This document shows, piece after piece, positions 24,267 through 32,337 of a DNA stretch of 36,442 nucleotides (within the stretch, counting starts at the first letter, position 1; each line of letters starts with the position of its first letter). The stretch is from positions 1 through 36,442 of the forward strand of contig NZ_CALWJM010000018.1 in assembly GCF_944381005.1 (NCBI RefSeq), written 5' to 3'. A program made the position numbers and the translations under genes. The notes beneath the pieces were generated by a model. The model was given only the letters and a program-made list of their open reading frames with translations. It was not told the origin of the DNA and searched no databases. The stretch is from an uncultured Butyricicoccus sp. Lineage in GTDB: Bacteria; Bacillota; Clostridia; Oscillospirales; Butyricicoccaceae.

Positions 24267-25616
24267 TCACTTCCAGCGCAAGCCCTTCGGATAATGGTTT
24301 TTGAGTACGCCGCCGCTGACCTTGCCCCATCCGACTGTATAGCCATCAACGTCTACCAGCGTCCAGCCCTCGCCGCCCGCACAGGGCAAGGTTTCCCCGC
24401 GCAGATAGCGCACAATCTCTTCCCCATCTGCGCACAGCGACAAACGGTGTACCGCTTGCGATGGCTGCAAAGCCAGCGCAAGCGCATGTGCCGGTTCAAA
24501 CCGCCCTTTCTTGCAAGTGCCCAGTTCCAAGCCCTGCCGCAAGACGCGCAATCCTGCGCCATCGGGCAAACCTTCGGGCAATACCCACAACACGTCCCCG
24601 CATCTTGTCAAGCGTTCAAACTTTACATACAAGAAGGCGCGTTCCCATGCGCGGTACTCTTGGGGAATCTCACGTTCTGACAAAGGTTGTGCCAATTTGG
24701 GCTGGCAGTCCTGTCCACCCGTACGGCGCAATACCGCAACAAAATGCCCCTCTCCCTCCAGCAAATGTGGGAACAGCCGGAAGGTATTTTTTAAGTCCTG
24801 ACTGCCGTGCGGTGTCCATTCTGGGTGCCCCGGTGCAAACCATGGTATGTCGGGCATGGCTTGCACCTGCCAATCGGGATGGCGGTCTAAAAAGCGCTGT
24901 ACGCTGCCCTCATCCTCTTCTGGCGCAAAGGTACAGGTGGAATATACCAGTCGCCCATCTGCGCGCAGCATGTGCGCCGCACAATCCAGTATTTCATCCT
25001 GTCGGGCTGCACACTTTTCCGGGCTTTCCGGCGTCCATTCCTGTACTGCAATTTGCTCCTTGCGGAACATACCCTCCCCCGAACATGGGGCATCTACCAC
25101 AATGCAATCAAAATACGCAGGAAAGCGTTGGGCTAGTCTTTGGGGTGTTTCGTTTGTCACCATGCAGTTATGCACCCCGGCACGCTCCACACTCTGCGCC
25201 AAAATCTTGGCGCGGGCAGGATGGATTTCATTGGCAATCAAAATGCCTTGTCCCTGCATCTGTCCGGCCAAATGCGTGGTCTTGCCGCCCGGCGCGGCAC
25301 ACAGGTCAAGCACACGCATCCCCGGTTGTACATTGGCCAACGCTCCGACCGCCATTGCGGACGGCTCCTGAATATAATAGACACCGGCTTCATAATACGG
25401 ATGTCGTCCGGGGCGTGCATCTGGGTCATAATAGAAACCGTCTCGCGCCCACGGCACTGGACGCAATCCAAAATCATCTGGGGCAGTAAACTGTTCGGCT
25501 TTCAGCGGGTTCAACCGCAGTCCATACGACCTTTCCCCTTCCATAGCCTGCAAAAAATCTATGTATTGTGCTCCAAGCAGCGTTTTCATTCGCAACAAAA
25601 ATTCTTCTGGCAACAA
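24267..25616 (-). CDS. rsmF: 16S rRNA m5C methyltransferase (NOL1/NOP2/Sun, RsmF type)
   Basis: The protein has 449 residues from the chosen start. It transfers a methyl group from S-adenosylmethionine to a cytosine of 16S rRNA. The SAM motif VLDLCAAPGGKTTHL is at about 103-117. The two catalytic cysteines are in DAPCSGEGMF (Cys178) and YSTCTF (Cys228). The C-terminal region of about 150 residues contains the PUA-like domain seen in RsmF. GGGAGG lies 9 nt before a TTG at 25616, giving LLPEEFLLRM, which matches the usual family start; a longer reading to 25688 has no ribosome binding site. It is convergent to the TSCPD gene. Confidence 0.88.
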   Translation of the reverse strand: MLPEEFLLRMKTLLGAQYIDFLQAMEGERSYGLRLNPLKAEQFTAPDDFGLRPVPWARDGFYYDPDARPGRHPYYEAGVYYIQEPSAMAVGALANVQPGMRVLDLCAAPGGKTTHLAGQMQGQGILIANEIHPARAKILAQSVERAGVHNCMVTNETPQRLAQRFPAYFDCIVVDAPCSGEGMFRKEQIAVQEWTPESPEKCAARQDEILDCAAHMLRADGRLVYSTCTFAPEEDEGSVQRFLDRHPDWQVQAMPDIPWFAPGHPEWTPHGSQDLKNTFRLFPHLLEGEGHFVAVLRRTGGQDCQPKLAQPLSEREIPQEYRAWERAFLYVKFERLTRCGDVLWVLPEGLPDGAGLRVLRQGLELGTCKKGRFEPAHALALALQPSQAVHRLSLCADGEEIVRYLRGETLPCAGGEGWTLVDVDGYTVGWGKVSGGVLKNHYPKGLRWK

Positions 25617-25829
25617 TCTGCTGTACCTCCCGTTTTTCCATTTCACAGACCGGTCACGCGCGCCTGTTTGGGTTTTATTATAGCACAATCACCGCGTAAA
25701 TGAAAAGTACCCGCCTATCGCTCTAAATATGGTATTTTGAACTTTTGTTTCCGATTACAGTTGTTCACAATTTACAATTCTTTTGTCGGTTTTTTGGCAG
25801 GTAAAGTGCACACATCGCCCAAATCCAGA

Positions 25830-25858
25830 TTGACACTTTTGTTATTTTTTGTTACAAT
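25830..25858 (+). promoter_or_regulatory. Promoter of the PTS-nagB operon
   Basis: A perfect TTGACA (25830-25835), 17-bp T-rich spacer and TACAAT (25853-25858) give initiation near 25865, about 165 nt before the EIIA start. The intergenic stretch 25617-25829 contains no other feature I can support. Confidence 0.8.
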
Positions 25859-25900
25859 AGTCTCAATGATAAGGGAAATTTGAAAATTGTTTTCTAATTT

Positions 25901-25980
25901 GGACTTGTATGTTTGTCGGCCGGGCAGACAAAACCAAATTTCTCGCAGCAGTTGTGTGCGCGGTGGAGTTTGGTTTTTTC
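25901..25980 (+). promoter_or_regulatory. Leader attenuator with overlapping antiterminator-like hairpin
   Basis: A terminator stem AAAACCAAA / TTTGGTTTT (25930-25938, 25969-25977) ends in a run of T. Just before it, TTTGTC (25912-25917) and GACAAA (25927-25932) form a competing hairpin whose right arm overlaps the terminator's left arm. The upstream GGACTTGT and the GGGCAGACAAAACC end resemble the ribonucleic antiterminator of BglG/LicT/GlcT regulators. So the operon is probably switched on when such a regulator stabilises the first hairpin. The resemblance is by eye and partial. Confidence 0.55.
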
Positions 25981-26030
25981 TTTTGCCTATTTTCTTTCCG
26001 ACCTATCCCATCTGAAAGGCTGTGTCATCT

Positions 26031-26522
26031 ATGTTCGGTAAATTAAAAAGCATTTTAGGTGCAAAAAACGCCATTGAAATCCCTGCCCCTGTTGCGGGAA
26101 AGGTTGTCGCGCTGTCCGAAGTCAGTGACCCCACGTTCTCTCAGGGAATTTTAGGACAAGGCTGCGCCATTCAGCCCAGTGAAGGCCGTGTTATCGCACC
26201 CGTTGACGCTACGGTTTCCATGATGTTTGAAACCGGTCATGCCGTTTCTCTCGAAACCGCGGACGGTGTAGAACTGCTCATCCATGTCGGCTTAGATACC
26301 GTTATGCTGCGCGGCGAACACTATACTGCACATTGTGCTTCTGGCGACAAGGTAAAAGCCGGTGATTTACTGATGGAATTTGACATCGAGGCCATTCGCG
26401 CCGCCGGTTATGATACCGTTGTGCCGGTCGTGGTCTGCAATGCCGACGATTTTTCCCAAATCACAGCACAGCCCGGTCAAGTGGTGAAGGTGCGCGACCC
26501 ACTCATGACCCTGCAAAAATAA
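26031..26522 (+). CDS. PTS glucose-type EIIA protein
   Basis: This 163-residue stand-alone EIIA of the glucose/GlcNAc family accepts phosphate from HPr and passes it to EIIB. The conserved pair His70 (TGHAVSLE) and His85 (LLIHVGLDTVML) corresponds to the two histidines of E. coli EIIA-Glc, the second being the phosphorylated one. The start is the ATG at 26031; an in-frame GTG nine bases upstream is too close to the AAAGG site. It is the first gene of a cluster with EIIB and nagB. Confidence 0.92.
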   Translation: MFGKLKSILGAKNAIEIPAPVAGKVVALSEVSDPTFSQGILGQGCAIQPSEGRVIAPVDATVSMMFETGHAVSLETADGVELLIHVGLDTVMLRGEHYTAHCASGDKVKAGDLLMEFDIEAIRAAGYDTVVPVVVCNADDFSQITAQPGQVVKVRDPLMTLQK

Positions 26523-26638
26523 ACCGTTCTATTTTCGGTGATTTATCGCCGTGACCGCTCGGCCACGCGATTTTTCATTCCTCCGGTCTGCCCCTTTTGG
26601 GCAGCCGTTCGCAAATCATCTTTTTCAGGGGGAATTTT

Positions 26639-27049
26639 ATGAACCATTTCTTACAAACACCCTATGTCCCGCATCTGCTTCCGGCAGCTGCTTCGCCCAA
26701 CTATTCCATCTGGATTGTCGTGGTGGTCGTGCTCATTGCGCTCGCGCTATTCGTAATTTTGCGAATCGTTCGCAAGCCCGCACCCGCCAGCAACAGTGGT
26801 GCTGCCAGTGATGCCGCGATTGCACGCGCGATTCTGGACAGTTTAGGCGGCGCAAGCAATATCGCTTCGGTTGACCATTGTATTACCCGTCTGCGGCTAA
26901 CCATCCATGACCCGCAGCGCATCGACGAGAAACAGCTCAAAACGGTAGATTGCGCGGGCATTATCCGTCCATCTAAAACCGATATTCAGGTGGTCATCGG
27001 CAAAAAAGTTGCCCAGATTGCCGAGGAGTTTGAAAAACTCCTGCGTTGA
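26639..27049 (+). CDS. Membrane-tethered PTS EIIB (glucose family)
   Basis: The protein has 136 residues. A single transmembrane helix (about residues 24-43, rich in Val/Ile) follows a short N-terminus. Then a linker and a GlcB-type EIIB domain follow, with the phosphocysteine Cys81 in SVDHCITRLRL and the pattern IIRPSKTDIQVVIGKKVAQI. The usual EIIC membrane channel is absent here and in the rest of the window. A GGGGGA site precedes the ATG at 26639 by about 5 nt; an earlier ATG in frame at 26597 lacks one. It may serve an EIIC encoded elsewhere. Confidence 0.88.
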   Translation: MNHFLQTPYVPHLLPAAASPNYSIWIVVVVVLIALALFVILRIVRKPAPASNSGAASDAAIARAILDSLGGASNIASVDHCITRLRLTIHDPQRIDEKQLKTVDCAGIIRPSKTDIQVVIGKKVAQIAEEFEKLLR

Positions 27050-27136
27050 CCGGATACAGACCCATAATCTGTACCCATTATTCCATCCGCATTCTAACGG
27101 ATTCATTCCGTACAACATCAAAAGGAGTGTATTGAC

Positions 27137-27868
27137 ATGAGAATCATTGCCGCAAAGGACTACAACGACATGAGCCGTAAGGCTGCAAACATCATTTCCG
27201 CACAGGTCATCCTCAAGCCTGACTGTGTGCTGGGTCTGGCCACCGGTTCCTCTCCCGTCGGCACCTACAAGCAGCTGATTGAGTGGTACAAGAAGGGTGA
27301 TTTGGACTTTTCTCAGGTAAAAACCGCTAACCTGGACGAATATCGCGGTCTGCCCAAGTCCAACGACCAGAGCTATGACTACTTCATGAAGGACAATCTG
27401 TTCAACCACGTCAACATCAATTTCGATAACCTGCATATTCCGGACGGTGAAGAGCCTGACGCTGACAAGGCTTGCGCTGACTACGACCGCATCATTGCAG
27501 AACTGGGCGGCGTTGACCTCCAGCTGCTCGGCATGGGTCACAATGGTCACATCGGCTTTAACGAGCCGTCCGACGAGTTTGCAAAGGGCACCAACTGTGT
27601 TGATTTGCAGGAAAGCACCATCGAAGCCAATAAGCGCTTCTTTGCTTCGATTGACGATGTACCGCGTCAGGCCTATACCATGGGCATCGGCACCATCATG
27701 TCGGCAAAGAAGATTCTGGTTGTGGTCAGCGGCAAGGACAAGGCATCCATTGTCAAAAAGGCTTTCTTTGGCCCCATTACCCCCCGCGTTCCCGCTTCCA
27801 TCCTGCAACTGCATCCCGACGTAACGGTCATTGCAGATGCCGACGCACTTTCCGAGTGTGATTTATAA
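27137..27868 (+). CDS. nagB: Glucosamine-6-phosphate deaminase
   Basis: The protein has 243 residues. It converts glucosamine 6-phosphate to fructose 6-phosphate and ammonia. The catalytic Asp67 is in ANLDEYRG, and the GMGHNGHIGFNEP loop carries His138. The phosphate loop LATGSSPVGTY lies near the N-terminus. AAAAGGAG precedes the ATG by about 9 nt. It follows EIIB by about 90 nt and indicates that the PTS pair imports an amino sugar such as GlcNAc. NagA is not in the window. Confidence 0.95.
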   Translation: MRIIAAKDYNDMSRKAANIISAQVILKPDCVLGLATGSSPVGTYKQLIEWYKKGDLDFSQVKTANLDEYRGLPKSNDQSYDYFMKDNLFNHVNINFDNLHIPDGEEPDADKACADYDRIIAELGGVDLQLLGMGHNGHIGFNEPSDEFAKGTNCVDLQESTIEANKRFFASIDDVPRQAYTMGIGTIMSAKKILVVVSGKDKASIVKKAFFGPITPRVPASILQLHPDVTVIADADALSECDL

Positions 27869-27886
27869 GTTATAATTGCACAAAAG

Positions 27887-27919
27887 CGCCGGAATCCATT
27901 GTAATTCCGGCGTTTTTTT
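27887..27919 (+). terminator. Terminator of nagB
   Basis: CGCCGGAAT / ATTCCGGCG (27887-27895, 27904-27912) is followed by TTTTTTT. It is a classic Rho-independent signal 19 bases after the nagB stop. Confidence 0.9.
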
Positions 27920-27956
27920 ATGCCTTTTCGTGCATCTGATATCTGATAGACAAAGA

Positions 27957-27988
27957 AAAGACCTGCTGTTTTTATACAGCAGGTCTTT
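27957..27988 (-). terminator. Terminator of ptsI
   Basis: A perfect 13-bp inverted repeat (27957-27969, 27976-27988; arm AAAGACCTGCTGT, 6-nt loop) is followed on the minus strand by a T-rich tail. It lies 12 bases after the ptsI stop, back-to-back with the nagB terminator. Confidence 0.85.
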
Positions 27989-27999
27989 CCCTTTGTCTG

Positions 28000-29670
28000 T
28001 TAGTGAGACAGCAGTTCTTCCAAAATCTTGTCGTGGTTTTCACGCGAATCAATCGAGCGGATGGCATTGCGCAGCGGCAGAACAGCTGCCGGCGATACCG
28101 ACAATTCATCAATGCCGATTGCGAGGAACGTTTCGGTCAGGCTGGTGTCTGCGCCCAACTCACCACAAATACCAATCCAGATACCAGCGGCATGTGCATT
28201 GTCAGCCGCCATCTTGAGCATACGCAGCACAGCCGGATGGTGCGAATCATAGAACTTGTCCAGATTGTTGCCCTGACGGTCAACTGCCAGTGTATACTGG
28301 GTCAGGTCGTTGGTGCCGACCGAGAAGAAGTCTACTTCCTTCGCCAGACGGTCGCTCATCATAACAGCCGACGGGGTTTCAATCATAATACCCAGTTCGA
28401 CATAATCGGCCATTGCTACGCCTTCCTGTGCCAGCTCCTCACGCACATTCTTACAAATGCGCTTGATTTCCTGCACTTCCCATACCGAAGTAATCATCGG
28501 GAACATAATAGCAACCTTGCCGTATGCCGATGCGCGATACAGGGCGCGCAGCTGGGTCTTGAAGATTTCCGGACGGGTCAGGCAAATACGAATGGCGCGC
28601 AGGCCCATTGCCGGATTTTCCTCATGGTCGAGTTCAAAGTAATCGGCCTGCTTGTCTGCGCCGATATCCAAAGTACGGATGATAACACGCTTGCCGCCCA
28701 TGCGCTCGGCAACCGTCTTGTATGCCTGGAACTGTTCTTCCTCGGTCGGATAGTCGTTGCCCTGTAAGTACAGGAATTCCGAACGGAACAGACCAATACC
28801 GCCGCCGTCATTTGCCAAAACTGCGTCAATATCGCCCGGATTGCCGATATTGCAGTAAACCATAACGTTCCGGCCATCTACCGTTTCGTTGGGCTTGCCC
28901 TTGAGCTGGTCAAGCAGTTCTTTGAGTGCGCGTTCCTTGGACTGCTTCTTGGTCAGGCGGTCACGGGTAACATCATCTGCATCCACAACAACTTCACCGG
29001 TCTGACCGTCCACGAATACTTCCTTGCCCTCAAAGTCTTCCTTGAGCTGGTTGCCCACACCGATAATTGCCGGAATACCCATTGTACGCGCCAAAATCGC
29101 GGTATGCGAATTGCCCGAACCGCCAGCGGTCACAAAGCCCAGAATCTTGGACTTATCCAGCTGTACGGTTTCAGAAGGTGCAAGGTCATCGGCTGCCAGA
29201 ATGACCGGCACATCGGAATCAATACCGCCCTGTACAGCGCCCATCAGGATGCCAACCACGCGGTTGGAAATATCCTTGACATCGGCTGCACGCGCCTGCA
29301 TGTAGCTGTCATCCATAGACGCAAACATTTCTGCAAACTGTACACCGGTGTCGGCAACAGCAGCTTCGGCATTAAGATGGTCGTTCTCAATCAGTCCCTG
29401 AATGGTCTCCACATAGTCCATATCATCGAGCATCATCTGGTGTGTCTCGAACAGAATCGCTGCTTCTTCACCAGCCTCTTCCAATGCCTTCTGATACAGG
29501 TCGCTGAGCTGTCCAATCGCCGTCGCCTTTGCCGCCTCAAAACGTGCCCATTCCTCTGCCGGATTTGCGTCGGTTGTACGCGGCACATCACCCGATGCGC
29601 GGCGATAGAAATACAGCGGGCCACAGGCTACGCCAGTAGATACGCCCTTGCCATTGATTGTTGTCATCAT
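28000..29670 (-). CDS. ptsI: PTS enzyme I (phosphoenolpyruvate-protein phosphotransferase)
   Basis: The protein has 556 residues, close to the usual 570. It transfers phosphate from PEP to HPr, starting all PTS sugar uptake in the cytoplasm. The phosphorylated His189 lies in AGGSGNSHTAILA, at the same residue number as in E. coli. The PEP-binding barrel follows with RSEFLYLQ, IIRTLDIGADKQADYF and GICGEL. AGGAG lies 9 nt before the first of two ATG codons. No ptsH is adjacent, so HPr is encoded elsewhere. It is convergent with nagB and has its own promoter. Confidence 0.95.
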   Translation of the reverse strand: MMTTINGKGVSTGVACGPLYFYRRASGDVPRTTDANPAEEWARFEAAKATAIGQLSDLYQKALEEAGEEAAILFETHQMMLDDMDYVETIQGLIENDHLNAEAAVADTGVQFAEMFASMDDSYMQARAADVKDISNRVVGILMGAVQGGIDSDVPVILAADDLAPSETVQLDKSKILGFVTAGGSGNSHTAILARTMGIPAIIGVGNQLKEDFEGKEVFVDGQTGEVVVDADDVTRDRLTKKQSKERALKELLDQLKGKPNETVDGRNVMVYCNIGNPGDIDAVLANDGGGIGLFRSEFLYLQGNDYPTEEEQFQAYKTVAERMGGKRVIIRTLDIGADKQADYFELDHEENPAMGLRAIRICLTRPEIFKTQLRALYRASAYGKVAIMFPMITSVWEVQEIKRICKNVREELAQEGVAMADYVELGIMIETPSAVMMSDRLAKEVDFFSVGTNDLTQYTLAVDRQGNNLDKFYDSHHPAVLRMLKMAADNAHAAGIWIGICGELGADTSLTETFLAIGIDELSVSPAAVLPLRNAIRSIDSRENHDKILEELLSH

Positions 29671-29856
29671 AACTTCTTTCTCCTTGCCTCTCAGTCAGTT
29701 TCCTTTGTGTACTGTGATACACAAGTCGGTGGTTCTCATCTGTAAACCAACTTCCATTCCATTTGCAGCATGTATGCCTTGTATGGAAATAGACTTGTAC
29801 GCCTCCTTTTCGTCTTTTCGAGCAACGCTGCTGAAAAGCGGCGTCTTTACCTACTT

Positions 29857-29885
29857 ATTATACTGTTTTTTGGCGCCATTGTAAA
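29857..29885 (-). promoter_or_regulatory. Promoter of ptsI
   Basis: On the minus strand TTTACA (29880-29885), a 17-bp spacer and a perfect TATAAT (29857-29862) give initiation near 29850 and a leader of about 180 nt. The leader carries an AAAAGGAGG motif (about 29806-29814) with no convincing reading frame after it. Confidence 0.7.
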
Positions 29886-29941
29886 CAATCTGTATCAATT
29901 TTTTGTAGTATGTTTTGTATATTTTGCCTGACAGTATGGCG

Positions 29942-30439
29942 TTAAAATGACAGATTATAGTAATATTTTGATTTTTTATCGCAATCCTCGCCGCAAAGGG
30001 TTTGGAACAATGCACGGCAGCCTTGGGTAATATCCTGCCATGCCGCTTCAAAATCTCGCGTATACCAAGGGTCGGCCACCGCATCCGCTCGCCCAGCCCA
30101 TGACAGCAACAACCGAATTTTATCTTTCGGGTCACCCCCACAAATACGGCGCATATTGCGTATATTGGCTTCATCCATTCCAATCAACCAATCATATGTC
30201 ATATAATCATCTGCGGTCATTTGGCGCGCGGTTTTTCCGGCACATCCAATGCCATGTTCTGCCAACTTGCGTCGCGCCTGCGGATATACCGGATTACCGA
30301 TTTCTTCGGTACTGGTCGCTGCCGATGCCACTTCAAAAAATGCCTGCTTCCCTGCCTGCTCCACCAGCGAACGGAAGAAAAATTCAGCCATTGGGCTGCG
30401 GCAAATATTGCCGTGGCACACAAAAAGTATCTTTATCAT
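29942..30439 (-). CDS. Low-molecular-weight protein tyrosine phosphatase
   Basis: The 165-residue protein is normal for the family. The phosphate loop VCHGNICRSP holds the nucleophile Cys8 and Arg14, and the general acid loop ADPWYTRDFE lies near residue 125. It hydrolyses phosphotyrosine. Bacterial members often regulate exopolysaccharide kinases or stress responses, but nothing nearby shows the target. AGGAG lies 9 nt before the ATG at 30439. It is followed by the ptsI promoter region. Confidence 0.94.
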   Translation of the reverse strand: MIKILFVCHGNICRSPMAEFFFRSLVEQAGKQAFFEVASAATSTEEIGNPVYPQARRKLAEHGIGCAGKTARQMTADDYMTYDWLIGMDEANIRNMRRICGGDPKDKIRLLLSWAGRADAVADPWYTRDFEAAWQDITQGCRALFQTLCGEDCDKKSKYYYNLSF

Positions 30440-30483
30440 GTCACAATACTCCTATCTTTCTGTTTTAAATACTGTTCCGATTT

Positions 30484-32337
30484 TTAAGACAACTCAAACA
30501 TACCGTGATATAACTGGTAATACTCCCCTTTATGCGCTAACAATTCCTCATGACTGCCGCGCTCGACCACTTCGCCATGTTCCAGCACCAAAATGGCATC
30601 CGAACGGCGCACAGTGGATAAGCGATGCGCAATAACAAACACGGTGCGCCCTTCCATGAGCCGGTCCATCCCCTTTTCAATAAGTGCTTCGGTGCGCGTG
30701 TCAATCGACGAAGTAGCTTCATCCAAAATCAGCACAGGTGGGTCGGCTACAGCGGCTCGTGCTATCGCCAGCAGTTGGCGCTGCCCTTGTGACAAATTGG
30801 CACCGTCTCCATCTACCATCGTTTCATACCCCTGCGGCAAGCGGCGAATAAAAGAATCTGCATTGGCAATCTTTGCCGCCCGCTCGATTTGCTCCTGTGT
30901 CGCGTCCAGCTTGCCAAACCGGATATTATCCGCCACCGTGCCCGCAAATAAATGGGTGTCCTGCAACACCACGCCTAAAGAGCGGCGCAAATCTGCCTTG
31001 CGAATCGAACGCACATCCAAACCATCATAAGTGATGCGCCCGCTCGATACCTCATAAAACCGGTTGATAAGATTGGTAATCGTGGTCTTACCTGCACCCG
31101 TTGAGCCGACAAAAGCAATTTTCTGGCCGGGTTTGGCGTACAGACTGATTTGTTTTAAAATGGGCTGCCCCGGCACATAGCCAAAATCCACCTGTTCAAA
31201 CCGTACATCGCCGCGCAATGGCACCAACGGTGCATCTGGACGGGTTCGGTCTTGCCACGCCCAATGGCCGGTCGATTCTTCGCATACCGTCAACACACCA
31301 TCTGCCGTTTGGCGGACATTAACTAACTCATATGTGCCGGTATCTACCTCCGGACTTTGCCGCATGGCTGCAAAAATGCGTTCCGCGCCCGCCAGCGCCG
31401 CCAGCAGAAAATTCCCCTGCTGGGTGAACTGGTTAATGGGCATAGCCGACTGCCGCACAAATACCAGATAGCTGGCCAAACTACCCACATCGGTCTTACC
31501 ATGCAGTACCATAAAGGCACCTAGCACTGCAATTATCGCGTAATTGATATAAGAGATGGTGACAATCGCCGGAATCATCGTACCCGCATAACTCTGCGCA
31601 CTGGTGCCCGCCAGCCGTAATGCCTCATTGCGCCGCGCAAACCCTTCCAGATTTTGGGGTTCGTGCCCAAACACCTTGATGACCTTTTGGCCTGCCACCA
31701 TTTCTTCCAGATAACCGTCGAGTGCTCCAAGATGCTTTTGCTGCCGTCCAAAATAAAATTTACTGCGTTTGGAACTAAACTGGATATAGCCAAACATGAC
31801 CAGATACCCCACGGCAACCAAGAGCGAAAGCTGCCAGTTGAGTACAAAAAGCAACGTCAACGTGCCGACAACCTGCAAAAAGCTCTGAATCAGCATGGCA
31901 AAACTGTTGTTAAGCGCGTCCGAAATCGTGTCAACATCGTTGGTAAACAGGCTCATTAAGTCGCCCTTGTGCTGACGGTCAAAAAAATCCAGCGGCAAGG
32001 TCTGCAAATGTCCGTATAAGTCGCGCCGAATATCATAAAGCACCTTTTGTGCCGCGCGCACCATTATCTGCGTATAGCCCAATGCAGACAACGCTCCCAC
32101 CGCATAAATGGCTGCCGTGAGCACTACGCCATGCACAAGGCTGCTCACGCCGCCGGCAACCGCCGCATTGACTACTGGCTTAATCATATAAGTGCCCAGC
32201 AAATTTGCCAGCGCACTGACCGCCGCCAGTATCCCAACGCCAACCAATAGCGCCCGATGCCGTCCAAGATACGAGAGAAACGTGCGCAATGTTGCACGCA
32301 AATCATTCGGCCGCTTTCCATTATACGGCTTGGCCAT
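30484..32337 (-). CDS. ABC exporter subunit with canonical ATPase site
   Basis: This 617-residue half-transporter has six membrane helices followed by an ATPase domain. Walker A is GSTGAGKT (411-418), the signature is LSQGQRQ and Walker B is VLILDEATSSID with the catalytic Glu. An insertion of about 40 residues between the membrane and ATPase domains is common in one partner of heterodimeric exporters. GAGGGG lies 7 nt before the ATG. It overlaps the end of the partner gene by 17 bases, so the two are coupled. The substrate is unknown; MarR-linked exporters often handle drugs, peptides or lipids. Confidence 0.93.
   Translation of the reverse strand: MAKPYNGKRPNDLRATLRTFLSYLGRHRALLVGVGILAAVSALANLLGTYMIKPVVNAAVAGGVSSLVHGVVLTAAIYAVGALSALGYTQIMVRAAQKVLYDIRRDLYGHLQTLPLDFFDRQHKGDLMSLFTNDVDTISDALNNSFAMLIQSFLQVVGTLTLLFVLNWQLSLLVAVGYLVMFGYIQFSSKRSKFYFGRQQKHLGALDGYLEEMVAGQKVIKVFGHEPQNLEGFARRNEALRLAGTSAQSYAGTMIPAIVTISYINYAIIAVLGAFMVLHGKTDVGSLASYLVFVRQSAMPINQFTQQGNFLLAALAGAERIFAAMRQSPEVDTGTYELVNVRQTADGVLTVCEESTGHWAWQDRTRPDAPLVPLRGDVRFEQVDFGYVPGQPILKQISLYAKPGQKIAFVGSTGAGKTTITNLINRFYEVSSGRITYDGLDVRSIRKADLRRSLGVVLQDTHLFAGTVADNIRFGKLDATQEQIERAAKIANADSFIRRLPQGYETMVDGDGANLSQGQRQLLAIARAAVADPPVLILDEATSSIDTRTEALIEKGMDRLMEGRTVFVIAHRLSTVRRSDAILVLEHGEVVERGSHEELLAHKGEYYQLYHGMFELS

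Noticed and set aside
29671..29856. Small peptide gene in the ptsI leader
   Set aside because: An AAAAGGAGG motif is present, but no start codon follows at a usable distance and the nearest ATG frame has no matching ribosome binding site.
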